The position numbers were made by a program, and so were the translations under genes. A model generated the notes under the pieces. That model was not told where the DNA came from. It saw only the letters and a list, made by a program, of their open reading frames with translations, and searched no databases. A stretch of DNA of 49,438 nucleotides, from the NCBI GenBank assembly GCA_023390775.1, contig JAEWCF010000073.1, forward strand, positions 1 through 49,438, written 5' to 3'. Every line of letters begins with the position of its first letter. The stretch's first letter is position 1. Source of the stretch: Bacteroidota bacterium (GTDB taxonomy: Bacteria > Bacteroidota > Bacteroidia > Flavobacteriales > Flavobacteriaceae). Shown one piece after another: positions 48,953-49,438 of this stretch.

Positions 48953-49438
48953 ATGACACGAATCCTCTTAATACTGACATCGATTCTTGCACTCGGTTGC
49001 AAAAAAGAAACATCCGTGCCCCCTGCCGCGTCCGAAACGCCAATAGTTGCAGAGAAGCCCGCCGATACCTCATCGGTTACGGCCCCGCCATCTGAGCCTG
49101 CGTCTGCACCGGTGCCTGCACGGCAAGATCCCGCACCATCCCCCTCTCCCACCGCGCCCGTTCCGGCAACGCCTCCAACAGTTCCCGATACGCCTCAGGC
49201 AAAATCGATTCCGCGCTTCCGCAACGTTTCCGTCCGCAAAGGTTCCGACGGCCGATACCAGGTTGTCGGTGAGGCCATGGTATTTGAGGCGGCCTTTGGT
49301 TACATTGTGGAAGATGGCCACCATGAACTGGCATCGGGGTTTGGCATGGCCAGCGCCGGGGCGCCCGCTTGGGGAAAGTTCAGCCTTACATTGGATGTTC
49401 CAAAAAAGCGGCACGGCAGCACGCTCCACCTCGTACTC
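48953..49438 (+). CDS. Lipoprotein with Gmad2-like immunoglobulin domain (truncated by window end)
   Basis: The frame runs open from ATG 48953 to the last base (162 codons, no stop). MTRILLILTSILALGC is a lipoprotein signal (lipobox ALGC). Residues about 17-85 are a Pro/Ala/Ser/Thr-rich linker. From about residue 88, FRNVSVRKGSDGRYQVVGEA followed by VFEAAFGYIVED and AGAPAWGKFSLTLDVP matches the start of a Gmad2 domain, found in envelope and spore-germination proteins. The typical end of that domain lies outside the window. TATCTTAG upstream (7 of 8) may be its -7 box. It is divergent from dnaK. Confidence 0.8.
   Translation, partial: MTRILLILTSILALGCKKETSVPPAASETPIVAEKPADTSSVTAPPSEPASAPVPARQDPAPSPSPTAPVPATPPTVPDTPQAKSIPRFRNVSVRKGSDGRYQVVGEAMVFEAAFGYIVEDGHHELASGFGMASAGAPAWGKFSLTLDVPKKRHGSTLHLVL

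Overview
The window reads as chromosomal DNA of a member of the Bacteroidota, most likely family Flavobacteriaceae and Flavobacterium-like, though the coding DNA is unusually GC-rich for that group. Three things support this. Promoters match the Bacteroidota -7 element TAnnTTTG, with no obvious Shine-Dalgarno sequences. A type IX secretion (T9SS) surface-protein operon is present (giant adhesin, SprF/PorP-like, OmpA-like). Many proteins have typical flavobacterial forms: short arginine decarboxylase, deoxyhypusine-synthase homologue, EttA, XseA/XseB and a small two-helix membrane protein. I see no rRNA, tRNA, CRISPR array, phage or insertion sequence. The region looks like stable core genome plus one large accessory surface operon.

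Layout. 0.1-6.4 kb: proline dehydrogenase, divergent aroB, a possible 55-aa gene, arginine decarboxylase, a deoxyhypusine-synthase homologue, an acidic-tailed protein and a lipoprotein. 6.5-11.4 kb: a methyltransferase facing a DinB-like protein, an Lrp/AsnC regulator with an M14 carboxypeptidase, and a SpeE-like methyltransferase facing CorA. 11.5-16.3 kb: histidine degradation (hutI, hutG) split by an oppositely oriented coiled-coil membrane protein, then a DEAD-box helicase. 16.3-29.3 kb: a TPR hybrid histidine kinase, EttA, a GH15 glycosidase divergent from a trehalose-6-phosphate synthase/phosphatase fusion, xseA-xseB, and a multi-PAS soluble histidine kinase. 29.4-35 kb: a conserved hypothetical, a PQQ-type sugar dehydrogenase and a sixA-ppk1-ppx polyphosphate operon. 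35.4-43.9 kb: the T9SS operon, with an 1838-residue adhesin built from a PKD domain, a SprB repeat and 16 HYR-like repeats. 44-49.4 kb: a delta-60-repeat secreted protein with a possible translationally coupled 27-aa gene, a CAP-domain lipoprotein, dnaK and a truncated Gmad2-type lipoprotein.

How genes work together. speA and the deoxyhypusine-synthase homologue suggest polyamine synthesis, but no agmatinase lies between them. hutI and hutG are consecutive steps of histidine breakdown. The GH15/TPS-TPP pair suggests trehalose turnover. sixA-ppk1-ppx couples polyphosphate synthesis and hydrolysis with a phosphohistidine phosphatase. The three T9SS genes form a surface-adhesin module.

The most unusual signals are non-coding. 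One is a 14-15 bp element, roughly TGYATTTYRTCGATG, in helically phased copies upstream of both the adhesin and the CAP lipoprotein. Another is a set of intergenic tandem arrays with 7- or 8-bp units of unrelated sequence; two of them end exactly at the stop codon of a minus-strand gene. There are also three convergent gene pairs whose stop codons share a single CTAG, a 46-bp tandem duplication upstream of the CAP lipoprotein gene, and several long perfect palindromes. The TTTG of the -7 box repeatedly creates false TTG start codons, so several starts were moved downstream to the first ATG.
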